Part shown: positions 17,151 to 25,555 of the stretch, piece by piece
Numbering within the stretch: the stretch's first letter is position 1
Layout of the letters: each line of letters opens with the position of its first letter
Assembly (NCBI GenBank): GCA_963720475.1
Contig: OY970394.1
Span: 1,674,001 to 1,738,000, forward strand
Length of the DNA: 64,000 bases
Origin: G963720475 sp963720475
GTDB taxonomy: Bacteria > Actinomycetota > Thermoleophilia > Solirubrobacterales > Thermoleophilaceae
Reading direction: 5' to 3'
Position numbers and translations under genes: made by a program
Notes under the pieces: generated by a model
The model's input: only the letters and a program-made list of their open reading frames with translations
Database searches by the model: none
Told to the model about the DNA's origin: nothing

Positions 17151-17348
17151 GTGGAGCGCGCCTACCGGCATTCCATCCGCGCGATGAGCGCGATCCTCTG
17201 CGCGCTCGGTATCGCGATGATCGCCGTCGCGCTCGCGCGCGGGGGCGGGGCGCTGGCGCTTGGCGTCGTCCTGGGCGCCGCGTTCGTGATCATCGGAGTG
17301 GGCCGCCTCGTGCTCGCGGGGCGCGGGTCAGCGGAACCGCCGCGGTGA
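17151..17348 (+). CDS. Small two-helix membrane protein, unknown
   Basis: A 65-residue protein with two hydrophobic helices (about 12-27 and 31-51, the second ALALGVVLGAAFVIIGVGRL) and a charged C-terminus. I do not recognise a family. The frame is open upstream into the previous gene, but GTG 17151 follows a good -10 at leaderless spacing. Its stop overlaps the GTG of the next permease, so it may be a partner or leader for that transporter. Confidence 0.6.
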   Translation: MERAYRHSIRAMSAILCALGIAMIAVALARGGGALALGVVLGAAFVIIGVGRLVLAGRGSAEPPR

Positions 17349-19366
17349 GCGAGTCCGAGGGTCGCCCGCGTTCCCGCCTGCGCCAAGCGGCGAGCGCACG
17401 AGGGGAGCGGCTCCGGGCGTCGTCGTCCGGGGCCGAGATGCGGCTCGTGCGCGGGCTCGGGGAGCCGGCGCTGTTCGCGATCACGGCGAGCGCGGTCGGG
17501 TCGGCCGTCTACTTCGCGCTCGGCGTCGTCGCTGGGGACGCGCTTGGACTCACGCCATTCGCGTTCCTTGCCGCCGCGATCCTCTTCGTGTTGACGATGA
17601 TGACCTACGCGGAGGCGAGCTCGCTGCACGCCGAGCGCGGGGGCGCATCCACCTTCGCCCGCTACGCCTTCAACGAGCTGTGGAGCTTCATCGCGGGCTG
17701 GGCGATCATGCTCGATTACCTGATCGTGATGGCGATTGCCGCCTTCTCGATCTCCCACTACCTCACGCCTTTCTGGGGCGAGACGGGGGCGGTCGTACCG
17801 GAGCTCGCGATCGCCGCGGCCGCGATCGCCTTCGTCGCGGTGTCGAACGTGCGCGGGCTTACGGCAGACCGCCTACGGATCGTGCTGCGCGTGGGGCTCG
17901 TGAACATCGTCGTGCTCGGGGTCGCGATGGCAGTCGTCGCGGCCACGGTCTGGGACCCGGCCGCGATCACTGACTCGATCGATCTCGGCGTGACGCCGGA
18001 GTGGGACGAGTTCATCTTCGCCGCGGTGGTCGCGACCGTGATGCTGACGGGGATCGAAGCCGCTTCGGGTCTCGCCGGCGAGATCCGTGTCGGACGCCGC
18101 CGCCTGCGCAGGACGATCTCGGTCGGCGCCGTGATCGTGTTCGTCGCGCTGCTGACCGTCTCGGTCGTCGCGTTGATGGCCGTCCCGGTCGAGGGGGGCG
18201 CGACAGCCCTCGGCAGCACCTACGTCGAGGCGCCCGTGCTCGGCGTGGTGGACTCGCTCGATACGGGGACCGTGCGCGACGCGTTGCGCGTGGCAGTTGG
18301 TTTCACCGCTGCGTTCGTTCTGCTGATGGCCGTGCAGGGGAACATGCTCGGCCTCTCGCGGCTGGGGTACTCGCTCGCGACCAACCGCCAGATCCCGAGC
18401 GCCGTCGGCAAGCTCGGCTCGCGCCGCGGGACGCCTTACGTGACGATCGCGATCGCCGCTGCGCTGACGTTCGCGCTCGTTCTTCCGCGCGACATCGAAT
18501 TCCTCGCTGGCATCTTCGCCTTCGGCGCGATGATCGCGTTCACCCTCGCGCACATCTCCGTGATCGTGCTGCGCTTCCGCGAGCCGGAGGGGACGCGCGC
18601 CTTTCGCATACCGCTCTCGATCCCGATCGGCAAGGGCTCGATCCCGCTGCCGGCGCTGCTCGGAGCGGCCGTCGGCCTCGGAGCATTCGTCAGCGTCGTC
18701 GTGTTCCACGAGGGTGCGCGGATCGTCGGCGGAGGGTGGATGCTCGGCGGCCTGCTGCTCTACGTCATCTACCGCAAGGCGCAGGGACGCTCGCTCACCA
18801 AGCGCTACACGGTTCCCGCTGCGGCGCTGCAGAAGGACCTGCCCGGGGCCGAGTACGGGAACATCCTCGTCCCGATCTTTGGGTCGTCACTCGATGACGA
18901 CATCGTCGGTACCGCCGGCAGGCTGGCGGCCTCGGAGGCCGACGAAGGCGAGGGGGCTGTGACCATCGAGGCGCTCTACGTCCTCGAGATTCCGATGTCG
19001 CTGCCGCTGACCGCGCGCGTCCGCGACGATCGGTTCGATGCCGCCAAGCAAGCGCTCAATCGCGCGAAGGTGGTCGGCGAGGAGTACGAAGGAGTCCACG
19101 TCGCCCAAGCGACCGTCAGGGCGCGCACGGTCGGCGCCGGGATCGTCGAGGAGGCCAAGCGCCGCGGGGTCGAGGCGATCGTCCTCGCCGCCGAGCCCAT
19201 GACGCGCACGCGCGGGGGCGCGCTGCTCGGGGGTCACGGCGGCCCGAAGGACAAGTTCGTCGGCGATATCACGAAGTACGTCGTCGACAAGGCGCCCTGC
19301 CGCGTTGTGCTCACCGCACCCCCTGCCGAGGGCGAAGAGGGCACGCGCGAGGGAGTCGCGCCGTAG
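17345..19366 (+). CDS. APC-superfamily permease with C-terminal universal stress domain (second copy)
   Basis: A 673-residue paralogue of the permease at 15229. After a basic 35-residue N-terminus come about 12 membrane segments (FAITASAVGSAVYFALGVVA, TYAEASSLHAERGGASTFAR). A Usp-like cytosolic domain occupies about 500-660 and ends CRVVLTAPP. The Usp half has a longer insertion than the first copy. Translation is coupled to the 65-residue membrane protein by a GTGA overlap. Substrate unknown; amino acid or K+ are the options suggested by family and neighbours. Confidence 0.85.
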   Translation: MSESEGRPRSRLRQAASARGERLRASSSGAEMRLVRGLGEPALFAITASAVGSAVYFALGVVAGDALGLTPFAFLAAAILFVLTMMTYAEASSLHAERGGASTFARYAFNELWSFIAGWAIMLDYLIVMAIAAFSISHYLTPFWGETGAVVPELAIAAAAIAFVAVSNVRGLTADRLRIVLRVGLVNIVVLGVAMAVVAATVWDPAAITDSIDLGVTPEWDEFIFAAVVATVMLTGIEAASGLAGEIRVGRRRLRRTISVGAVIVFVALLTVSVVALMAVPVEGGATALGSTYVEAPVLGVVDSLDTGTVRDALRVAVGFTAAFVLLMAVQGNMLGLSRLGYSLATNRQIPSAVGKLGSRRGTPYVTIAIAAALTFALVLPRDIEFLAGIFAFGAMIAFTLAHISVIVLRFREPEGTRAFRIPLSIPIGKGSIPLPALLGAAVGLGAFVSVVVFHEGARIVGGGWMLGGLLLYVIYRKAQGRSLTKRYTVPAAALQKDLPGAEYGNILVPIFGSSLDDDIVGTAGRLAASEADEGEGAVTIEALYVLEIPMSLPLTARVRDDRFDAAKQALNRAKVVGEEYEGVHVAQATVRARTVGAGIVEEAKRRGVEAIVLAAEPMTRTRGGALLGGHGGPKDKFVGDITKYVVDKAPCRVVLTAPPAEGEEGTREGVAP

Positions 19367-19421
19367 CTGATCGAGCGCGGAGATCGGCGCGTTGACGGGC
19401 CCGCAGACGCCCGCGCGCGAG

Positions 19422-19427
19422 TAGAGT
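19422..19427 (+). promoter_or_regulatory. -10 hexamer TAGAGT before first TrkA-like gene
   Basis: TAGAGT lies seven bases before the ATG at 19435. Confidence 0.5.
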
Positions 19428-19434
19428 GCGAACC

Positions 19435-19863
19435 ATGTTCGTCCTGATCGTGGGATGTGGCCGCGTCGGCTCGGCGATCGCCAAGACGATGCTGGCCGAG
19501 GGGCACGAGGTTTCGGTGATCGACGAGGACCCGGGCGCGGTCGCCCTGCTCGAGATAGGCCAAGACCAGAACTGGGAGGACCGCGGCGGTTCGTTCACCG
19601 TCGGCACGGCGCTCGAGATAGACGCGCTCACCGAGGCGGGGATCGAGCGCGCCGACGCCTTCGTCGCCTCGACCGACGGCGACAACACGAACCTCGTCAT
19701 CGCCCAGATCGCCAAGCGCAAGTTCAACATCGAGCGGGTCGTCGTGCGCGTGCTCGATCCCGCGCGCGCGGAGTGGTATTGGGAGCAGGGTCTGATGACC
19801 GTCTGCCCGACCAAGACCGCGATCGAGTTGCTCGAAGCCGCCGTGCGCGAGGAGGTGGCCTAG
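19435..19863 (+). CDS. TrkA-N (RCK_N) domain protein
   Basis: A 142-residue protein consisting of one NAD-binding RCK_N domain. It has the Rossmann loop LIVGCGRVGSAIAKTML, the acidic ribose-binding end VIDED, and the ASTDGDNTNLVIAQIAKRKF segment. No TrkA-C domain is present. Such proteins gate K+ transporters by binding NAD(H) or ATP. ATG 19435 is preferred over the in-frame GTG at 19426 because that GTG overlaps the -10. It probably forms a heteromer with the next gene. Confidence 0.88.
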   Translation: MFVLIVGCGRVGSAIAKTMLAEGHEVSVIDEDPGAVALLEIGQDQNWEDRGGSFTVGTALEIDALTEAGIERADAFVASTDGDNTNLVIAQIAKRKFNIERVVVRVLDPARAEWYWEQGLMTVCPTKTAIELLEAAVREEVA

Positions 19864-19935
19864 AGATGCCACCTCCCCGACCCACGCACCCACGGATGAC
19901 GCTGCAAACCGTCGCTGGATCTGCGTCCTCGGACT

Positions 19936-19957
19936 CGCCAATGGCTAACGACATTGG
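19936..19957 (+). repeat. Inverted repeat GCCAATG-N8-CATTGGC
   Basis: A perfect seven-base inverted repeat with an eight-base spacer sits in the 169-base gap between the two TrkA-like genes. It may be an operator or a small hairpin; no T-tract follows, so it is not a classical terminator. Nothing else was recognised in this gap except AGGAAGGGGG before the next GTG. Confidence 0.4.
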
Positions 19958-20032
19958 CTTCGCCCTGCGTCCTTGCCCAGCTCGGTTTTCGCGTCCCCGT
20001 CGGCACGTGGATCAGGAAGGGGGCATCTAGCC

Positions 20033-20710
20033 GTGTACATCGTCGTCGTAGGCGCCGGCAAGGTGGGCTGGAACCTCTCGCGCGAGCTGATCGACAAGGG
20101 CAACGAGGTGACCCTCGTCGAGAACGATCCGAACCGCTACCTAGTCGTCGAGGAGGAGCTCGAGCACGCGGTCCAGCAGGGCGACGGCTCGGAGATCTGG
20201 GTGCTCGAGCGCGCGGGCATCGAGCGCGCCGACATGGTGATCGCGGTGACGGGCGACGACGAGGACAACATCCTGATCTGCCAGGTCGCGCGCGAGAAGT
20301 ACGGGATCGAGCGCGTGATCTCGCGTTGCAACAACCCGCGCAACATCGAGCACTTCGACCTGCTGGGCGTGAAGCCGGTCGTCTCGGCGACCGACCTGAT
20401 CCTGCGCCTGATCGAGCACGAGGTGCCGAAGTACGGCACGCTCCATCTACTCGACCTGCCGCAGGAGAGGCTCGAGATCATCGAGCTCGAGGTCGCCGAG
20501 GAATCGCCCGCCGCAGGCAAGGAGGTCAAGGACCTCGGCCTGCCCGACGGCTCGCTTGTTATCTCGATCCTGCGCGACGGGATGGGCTTCGTGCCGTTGA
20601 GCGACTCGGTCGTGGAGGCCGGCGACGAGGTGCTGCTCGTGCTCGACACCGGGCTCGAGGAGAAGGTGGCGGCGCGCTTCACGGCTCCGGGCGTGGACGA
20701 GGCGGCGTAG
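20033..20710 (+). CDS. trkA: TrkA-family potassium transport regulator
   Basis: A 225-residue protein with RCK_N (residues 1-120: YIVVVGAGKVGWNLSREL, GDGSEIWVLERAGIERADMV) and RCK_C (about 138-222: RLEIIELEVAEESPAAGKEV and GDEVLLVLDT). This is the standard single TrkA unit that controls TrkH/KtrB-type channels in response to nucleotides. GTG 20033 has a strong ribosome site (AGGAAGGGGG) and gives the expected family start. No channel subunit is encoded nearby. Confidence 0.92.
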   Translation: MYIVVVGAGKVGWNLSRELIDKGNEVTLVENDPNRYLVVEEELEHAVQQGDGSEIWVLERAGIERADMVIAVTGDDEDNILICQVAREKYGIERVISRCNNPRNIEHFDLLGVKPVVSATDLILRLIEHEVPKYGTLHLLDLPQERLEIIELEVAEESPAAGKEVKDLGLPDGSLVISILRDGMGFVPLSDSVVEAGDEVLLVLDTGLEEKVAARFTAPGVDEAA

Positions 20711-20728
20711 CCCGGGGTCCGTGGCGGC

Positions 20729-21958
20729 TTGCCGGATCGCTCGGTCGATTATCTGCTGATCGGCGGCGGCCTCGCCGCCGCGAACTGCGCGCGCTGGTTG
20801 CGCGAAGAGGGCGCCGACGGCGCGATCACCCTCGTCGGCCGCGAGCCCGATCCGCCCTACAACCGCCCGCCGCTGTCGAAGAGCTACCTGCGTGGCGAGG
20901 AGACCCGAGGCGACGCGCTCTTCCGCCCGCAGGAGTGGTGGAAAGAACAGGAGATCGAACTCCTGACGCGGACGAGCGTGATGAAGCTCGACGCCGATTC
21001 GCGGGTGGCGAAGCTGTCGTCGAAGGAGGAGATCGGCTTCGATAAGGCGTTGATCGCGACCGGCGCGAACGTGCGGAGGTTGCGCGTGGACGGCTCGGAC
21101 CTGGAGGGGATCCACTACCTGCGCGCGTTCGGCAACTCCGACGCGATCCGCGAGGACGCCGACGAGGGCGAGCGGGTGGTCCTGATCGGGGGGAGCTACA
21201 TCGGCTGCGAGGTGGCGGCTTCGTTGACCGCGCTCGGCAAGCAGTGCACGATCGTGATGCTCGAGCCCGTGGCGCTGTCACGTCAGTTCGGTGACGAGGT
21301 CGGCGGGTTCTTCCAGGGCGTGTTGGAATCGCACGGCGTGGTGGTCCACGGCGGCGACGAGCTCGAGCGCTTCGAGGGCTCGGACGGGCGCGTCTCACGC
21401 GTGGTGACGAAGGGCGGCCTGGAGCTCGACTGCGACCTCGTGGTGATCGGTGCGGGCGTCGCGCCCGACGTGATGCTCGCGCGCTCGGCGGGGTTGGAGC
21501 TGGGGGAGGCCGGCGGTGTTCTGTGCTCGTCGGAGCTGGAGTCTTCCGTGCCAGGGATCTACTGCGCCGGCGACGTCTGCGAGTGGGACTACCCGGTGCT
21601 CGGGCGGCCGCTGCGGATCGAGCACTGGGACGTCGCGTTCAACCACGGCAAGACGGCGGCGCTGAACATGCTCGGCCGTGGGGTGGAGCACGACGCGGTG
21701 CCGTACTTCTTCTCGGACTTGGCCGACTGGGCGTCGCTCGAGTACGTCGGCCCGGGCTCGGGTCAGCTGGTGGTCCGCGGCTCGATGGACGAGGGCGAGT
21801 TCAGCGCGTGGTGGTTGGAGGAAGGCCGCGTGACGGCGGCCTTGTCAGTTGAACGTTCTGAGGATTTGGACCGGGCGAGGGAGTGGATCGCGGATCGGAG
21901 CGGCCCGAAGGATCCGGCCGCGCTGGCGGATCTGGACAGCGCGCTCGATTCGCTCTAG
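20729..21958 (+). CDS. FAD/NAD(P)-dependent oxidoreductase, ferredoxin-reductase-like
   Basis: A 409-residue flavoprotein of the pyridine-nucleotide disulfide reductase class II family without the redox disulfide. It has FAD-binding YLLIGGGLAAANCARWL at the start, NAD-binding RVVLIGGSYIGCEVAASL near residue 150, and GIYCAGDVCEW as the second FAD motif. The reductase-type C-terminal domain follows. Closest known types are ferredoxin or rubredoxin reductases of dioxygenase and P450 systems; no partner ferredoxin is visible. TTG 20729 is the most likely start but is weakly supported. It converges on the HNH gene with shared CTAG stops. Confidence 0.82.
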   Translation: MPDRSVDYLLIGGGLAAANCARWLREEGADGAITLVGREPDPPYNRPPLSKSYLRGEETRGDALFRPQEWWKEQEIELLTRTSVMKLDADSRVAKLSSKEEIGFDKALIATGANVRRLRVDGSDLEGIHYLRAFGNSDAIREDADEGERVVLIGGSYIGCEVAASLTALGKQCTIVMLEPVALSRQFGDEVGGFFQGVLESHGVVVHGGDELERFEGSDGRVSRVVTKGGLELDCDLVVIGAGVAPDVMLARSAGLELGEAGGVLCSSELESSVPGIYCAGDVCEWDYPVLGRPLRIEHWDVAFNHGKTAALNMLGRGVEHDAVPYFFSDLADWASLEYVGPGSGQLVVRGSMDEGEFSAWWLEEGRVTAALSVERSEDLDRAREWIADRSGPKDPAALADLDSALDSL

Positions 21959-22440
21959 CGCATCGTCCGCGTGTGCTGCGCGGCTCGTCGCTTCCGCCCG
22001 TAGTTTTCGGTGAGGCTATGGCAGTTGGGACAGAGCATTTGGAGGTTCTCCAGGCGGTTGTCCGTCCCATCGCCATTGATGTGGTGTAGCGCCACGTTCA
22101 GGGGCGCGTGGCGCCAGCTGTCGATGCCGCACCGCTCACACCGATTTTGCTTTACGCCCGCGTTGATCAGACGCCGCTTGAGATGGTTTCGATTCCGTCT
22201 GGGCCCCTTGACCAGGAGCTGATCCAGTGGAAGGGCCTGCGGGCGTGGAACGATCGTTCCGCGGATTACCGCCTTGTTCCACGAACGTCGCGAGAATCCG
22301 AACTTGGCTTGGCATTCACGAACCGAGTGTCCGGCGTCGTAGTAGACCTGGATTTCATCCCAGTCGTCTCTAGGCGCATACTTGTTGGGGCGGGCCTCTC
22401 GCTCTTCGCTGGGATCCGGCGCTATCCTCAAGGGTGTCAT
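21955..22440 (-). CDS. HNH endonuclease adjoining tRNA-Gln
   Basis: A 161-residue protein with a C-terminal zinc HNH domain: CERCG near residue 105, then LHHINGDGTDNRLENLQMLCPNCHS. Upstream is a conserved block (DEIQVYYDAG, ECQAKFGFSRRSW, IVPRP) shared with the nuclease at 22592. The frame stays open through the tRNA to 22593, but the ATG at 22440 abuts the tRNA 5' end and excludes it, so I start there. Compared with its relative it lacks the N-terminal helix-turn-helix. Confidence 0.8.
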   Translation of the reverse strand: MTPLRIAPDPSEEREARPNKYAPRDDWDEIQVYYDAGHSVRECQAKFGFSRRSWNKAVIRGTIVPRPQALPLDQLLVKGPRRNRNHLKRRLINAGVKQNRCERCGIDSWRHAPLNVALHHINGDGTDNRLENLQMLCPNCHSLTENYGRKRRAAQHTRTMR

Positions 22441-22512
22441 TCGGGGGTGGTCTAGATGGTAGGACGCGGGCTTCTGGTGCCCGAGGCTGGGGTTCGAGTC
22501 CCTGCCCCCGAG
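22441..22512 (+). tRNA. tRNA-Gln (CTG anticodon)
   Basis: A complete cloverleaf. The acceptor stem is TCGGGGG (22441-22447) with CCCCCGA (22505-22511) and discriminator G. The anticodon arm is CGGGC-TTCTGGT-GCCCG with CTG at 22474-22476, and the T arm contains GGTTCGAGTCC. The weak U1-A72 pair is typical of tRNA-Gln. CCA is not encoded. A possible TATCCT -10 lies at 22423-22428. Confidence 0.93.
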
Positions 22513-22578
22513 CAAGCAGTAACGCTCAAAGTTAGTCAGCGCGTCGGACGGAACATACGTTCGGTCCGGCGCGCTTTC

Positions 22579-22584
22579 TACTCT
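22579..22584 (+). promoter_or_regulatory. -10 hexamer TACTCT before rightward HNH gene
   Basis: TACTCT lies seven bases before the ATG at 22592, so the nuclease can be expressed independently of the tRNA. Confidence 0.45.
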
Positions 22585-22591
22585 CGCGGGC

Positions 22592-23152
22592 ATGACGCGA
22601 AGAAGGGTTCGCGAGCTGCTTCTTGCCGGCCGGACGATTACTGAAATCGCTCGCGAACTCGCGCTGGCAAAGTCGACCGTTTGCTACCACGCGCGGCAGT
22701 TGGGGATCGCCGCGGACGCGCGGTTCGCACGGCGATATGACTGGGCGCAGGTACAGCAGTACAACGACGAGGGGCACACCTTCGAGCAATGCCAAGCCAA
22801 GTTCGGCTTCGACGCCCAATCTTGGTATGAGGCAGTCAAGCGAGGCGCACTCGTTCCGCGTCCTCGAGTGGCGCCGATCGAGACCTATCTCGTGAGGGGG
22901 CGGCGGGTGAATCGCCTCCATCTCAAGGGGCGTCTACTGCGGGAGGGCCTAAAGCAGTACGTGTGCGACGAGTGTGCGCTCAGCGACTGGGAGGGTGAGC
23001 GACTGGCGCTCCAGCTCCATCACGTGAACGGCGAGCGCGATGACAACCGGATCGAGAATCTTCAGCTGCTTTGCCCCAACTGCCACAGCCAGACAGACAG
23101 TTACGGCGGACGCAACTCTTCCGCCGCCGCGCGAGCGAAGCGAGTGGGTTGA
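22592..23152 (+). CDS. HNH endonuclease with N-terminal helix-turn-helix
   Basis: A 186-residue protein. Residues 3-38 form a resolvase-like helix-turn-helix (RTITEIARELALAKSTVCYH). The middle shares GHTFEQCQAKFGFDAQSW and VPRP with its neighbour across the tRNA. The C-terminus is a zinc HNH domain: CDEC, LHHVNGERDDNRIENLQLLC, PNCHSQT. It has the make-up of a sequence-specific nuclease, possibly homing-like. Target unknown. No mobile-element genes are adjacent. Confidence 0.85.
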   Translation: MTRRRVRELLLAGRTITEIARELALAKSTVCYHARQLGIAADARFARRYDWAQVQQYNDEGHTFEQCQAKFGFDAQSWYEAVKRGALVPRPRVAPIETYLVRGRRVNRLHLKGRLLREGLKQYVCDECALSDWEGERLALQLHHVNGERDDNRIENLQLLCPNCHSQTDSYGGRNSSAAARAKRVG

Positions 23153-23197
23153 CCCAGCGAGCCCGATGCGAGGGCTCGCGGAGGGGTGTCGGGAACC

Positions 23198-24166
23198 TCA
23201 GGGACGGGCGCCAAGATGCGCCCGCGCGTCCTCCGCATCCCGCACGAACCCATCTAGGCCGGCGGTAGTCAACTTGGCCACGTCCGGCTCGAGCCGGAGC
23301 ACCGTTAGGTCGTCGCCGGCCAGGCTGAGCCCGAAGATCCCGCGTTCGCCGGCGAGCAGCCAGTCAGCGAACGCGCCGTCAAAAAGCCCCGTGACGGCAG
23401 ACGCAGGGGCATCGTCGTCAGCGGTTATCCGGAAGCGCTCCAGCAGGCGGCGGTCGACCGCAGCGGCCGGATCGCGCGGTGCGTTGGGGGGCGGGACCAC
23501 GCCCGTCGCCCCCTTTACCGGGAAGCCGCCGATGACCACCACATCCCCGTCGTCTTCCTCCGCGACTCGGGGCATCAGCGACGCGTACGGCACGCCCTCG
23601 ACCGGCGCGACCCGGAGCGCCGCGACGAGCCAGTAGGCCGCGCCAACCTTTCCACCCGCGATGCAAGTGGCCAGGGCGCCCTCGACAGACCCGGGCAACG
23701 GTCCGACAAGCGCCGTCTGGACCGTTCCCGGAAGCTCGAGCCTTGGGTTGAGCGCGAGGAACTGGGCAGGATCGATGCTTCGCATCCCGCGCCGCTCGGC
23801 GTATCCACGCAGGAACGCTTCGAGGCCGAGCTGGACCGCGCGGACCTTCGTGCTCCCGCGGTAGAAGTAGATGAAGAATCCGACCGTCACCGCCGCGAAC
23901 ACGACGGCCACGCCCGCGGCATAGAGCTCAAGCGGGATCACCGCGTCGGCAACCACGGCGAGGAAGAAGGCGGGGATGCCGACGATGATTCCGGTGAAGA
24001 TCAACGCGAACACGGCGTTGAAGACGACGGTGAGCGGCGACCCGGCCTCTCGGCGGTACGCGCGCGCCGCGGTCGCGACGTCCTCGGGGGGAGAGCTCCA
24101 CTCGACGCTCGCCACGGGCTCGTCGACGTACTTACGCCGCTGCTCGTCGGTGTACTGCGACGTCAC
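23198..24166 (-). CDS. Membrane protein of lemA cluster, unknown function
   Basis: A 322-residue protein starting at GTG 24166, which overlaps the stop of the preceding frame (GTGA). Two hydrophobic helices at about residues 45-73 and 79-102 form a hairpin with a short N-terminal cytosolic part. The remaining 220 residues look soluble and contain GGKVGAAYWLVAALRVAP and VVVIGGFPVKGATG. I do not recognise the family. It is the last gene of a three-gene cluster after lemA. This gene itself reads intact. Confidence 0.7.
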   Translation of the reverse strand: MTSQYTDEQRRKYVDEPVASVEWSSPPEDVATAARAYRREAGSPLTVVFNAVFALIFTGIIVGIPAFFLAVVADAVIPLELYAAGVAVVFAAVTVGFFIYFYRGSTKVRAVQLGLEAFLRGYAERRGMRSIDPAQFLALNPRLELPGTVQTALVGPLPGSVEGALATCIAGGKVGAAYWLVAALRVAPVEGVPYASLMPRVAEEDDGDVVVIGGFPVKGATGVVPPPNAPRDPAAAVDRRLLERFRITADDDAPASAVTGLFDGAFADWLLAGERGIFGLSLAGDDLTVLRLEPDVAKLTTAGLDGFVRDAEDARAHLGARP

Positions 24167-24828
24167 GGAGCCACCGGCACCGAGCTGCCCTCCTCTTCGA
24201 GCGCCTCCGCGCGCACGCGCTCCGCCACGCGCGCCGAGAACTCGCACAGCCGCTCGACGGCGCCTTCGGCATCGGCCGGCTCCTTCGAGGTGACCCAGAG
24301 CACGCCGCCCAGCAGCTGGAAGTAGCACCCCTCGGGCGCATCCGACGGCGAGGTAGTCGACGAACGCGGGCTCAAACAGCTGGCGTAGCCAGTTCTCGTC
24401 CTGGGCCCTGGACACGACGATCTCGTAGCGCTCGCCGAGCCGGATGCTCTCGAACTCGACGGTCCTGCCCAGCAGGCATCTTCGCGACCGACTCGGCGAG
24501 CGAACGCTCGCGCGCGTTGAAGCAGAACAGCAGCGGTATGAAGGCGGTGCTCTCCGGGACGCGAGAGACGAGCGTGATCCCGTGCTCGTCGCGCGCCGGC
24601 TCGTGCCCGTCCGACGCCGCGACATGGCGGTGCCGACTCCGACGACGAGTCCCGTGATGCGGCCCGGGAGCTCGCCGCCGACGAGGCTGCTGCGTCGCCG
24701 ACTCGCTCTGCGCTCGGAGCGCGAGCGCGTCTCCGGGCGGTTCGCCGCTACGGGCGTAGGTGAGCCCGTTCGCCGCCGGCGAACTCGCCTGCATGCGCTG
24801 CGGCCGCCAGCTGCTCGCTGTAGGCCAT
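24163..24828 (-). CDS. Hypothetical protein of lemA cluster, broken by several frameshifts
   Basis: Plausible protein segments lie in different minus-strand frames in this order: MAYSEQLAAAAHAGEF, NGLTYARSGEPPGDALAL, DEHGITLVSRVPESTAF with IPLLFCFNARERSLAESV, TVEFESIRLGERYEIVVSRA with QDENWLRQLFEPAFVDYL, and EGCYFQLLGGVLWVTSKEP. The last runs to the stop overlapping the next gene. At least four indels are needed to join them, giving roughly 220 residues. The family is unrecognised; the FELF-like core and lemA context recur in actinobacteria. The start at 24828 is provisional. Confidence 0.5.
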
Positions 24829-24861
24829 CGGGTGCTCCGACCTCAGCGCGGGCCCGGTGGC

Positions 24862-25429
24862 CTACGTCGAACGACACGTCCACGGGCTCGCGCTCCGCGG
24901 CCGAGTCGAGCTCGAAGAACTCGCGCGCCGAGAACCCGCTCGTGCCCGCGACGATCGAGTTCGGGAAGATCTGGATCTTCGTGTTGTAGGACTGGACATT
25001 CGAGTTGTAGATGCGGCGCGAGGCCTGGATCTGGTCCTCGATCTCGCCGAGGTCGCGCTCGAACTGCTGGAAGTTCTCGGTCGCGCGCAGCTGCGGGTAG
25101 TTCTCAGCGACCGCGCGCAGCTCGGTGAAGGCGCCGGTCAGCTGCGCCCTCGGCCGTCGCGGCCTGCGCGGGACCCGCTCGCGCGAGATCGCCTCCGCCC
25201 GCGCCGAGGTGAGCGACTCGAGCACGTTGCTTCTCGTGGGCGGCGTACCCCTTGACGGTCTCGATCAGGCGTGGCACCGAGATCGTGGCGGCGCTTGAGC
25301 TGGACGTCGATCCCGCTCCAGCTCTCGTCGACCTTGTTACGGGCGCCGATCATGGAGTTGCGGATGACGATGAACGCGATCAGGAGCGAGGACCACGACC
25401 GCTGCGACGGCTATCAGGATTGTTGTCAT
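24862..25429 (-). CDS. lemA: LemA family protein, frameshifted
   Basis: LemA proteins have one N-terminal membrane helix and a cytosolic helical bundle; their function is unclear. Here MTTILIAVAAVVV, then NKVDESWSGIDVQLKRRHDL, then LIETVKGYAAHEK, then the long conserved run ELRAVAENYPQLRATENFQQ, IEDQIQASRRIYNSNVQSYN, FPNSIVAGTSGFSAREFFEL and EREPVDVSF are all recognisable. They lie in different frames, requiring at least four indels. The corrected stop is near 24862. Conservation through all segments argues for sequence error. Confidence 0.7.
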
Positions 25430-25435
25430 GCCGCG

Positions 25436-25441
25436 ATCCTA
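25436..25441 (-). promoter_or_regulatory. -10 hexamer TAGGAT before lemA
   Basis: On the minus strand TAGGAT ends six bases before the lemA ATG at 25429. Confidence 0.5.
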
Positions 25442-25555
25442 GTGGCGCGAAGATGAAGCAGGGGTGAGTAAACCTCCGTCATCTCGATTTCATGTGGCGA
25501 ACGTCACTTTTCAGCGGGGTATCGTCTGGAATCGGACTCGACAGGGAGGCTCACG

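Noticed and set aside
19392..19427. TTGACG at 19392 as a -35 for the first TrkA-like gene
   Set aside because: The spacing to TAGAGT is 24 bases, too long for a sigma-70 promoter.
22441..22593. Extended start for the leftward HNH gene through the tRNA
   Set aside because: The extra 51 codons translate the tRNA gene in reverse; the ATG at 22440 removes the conflict.
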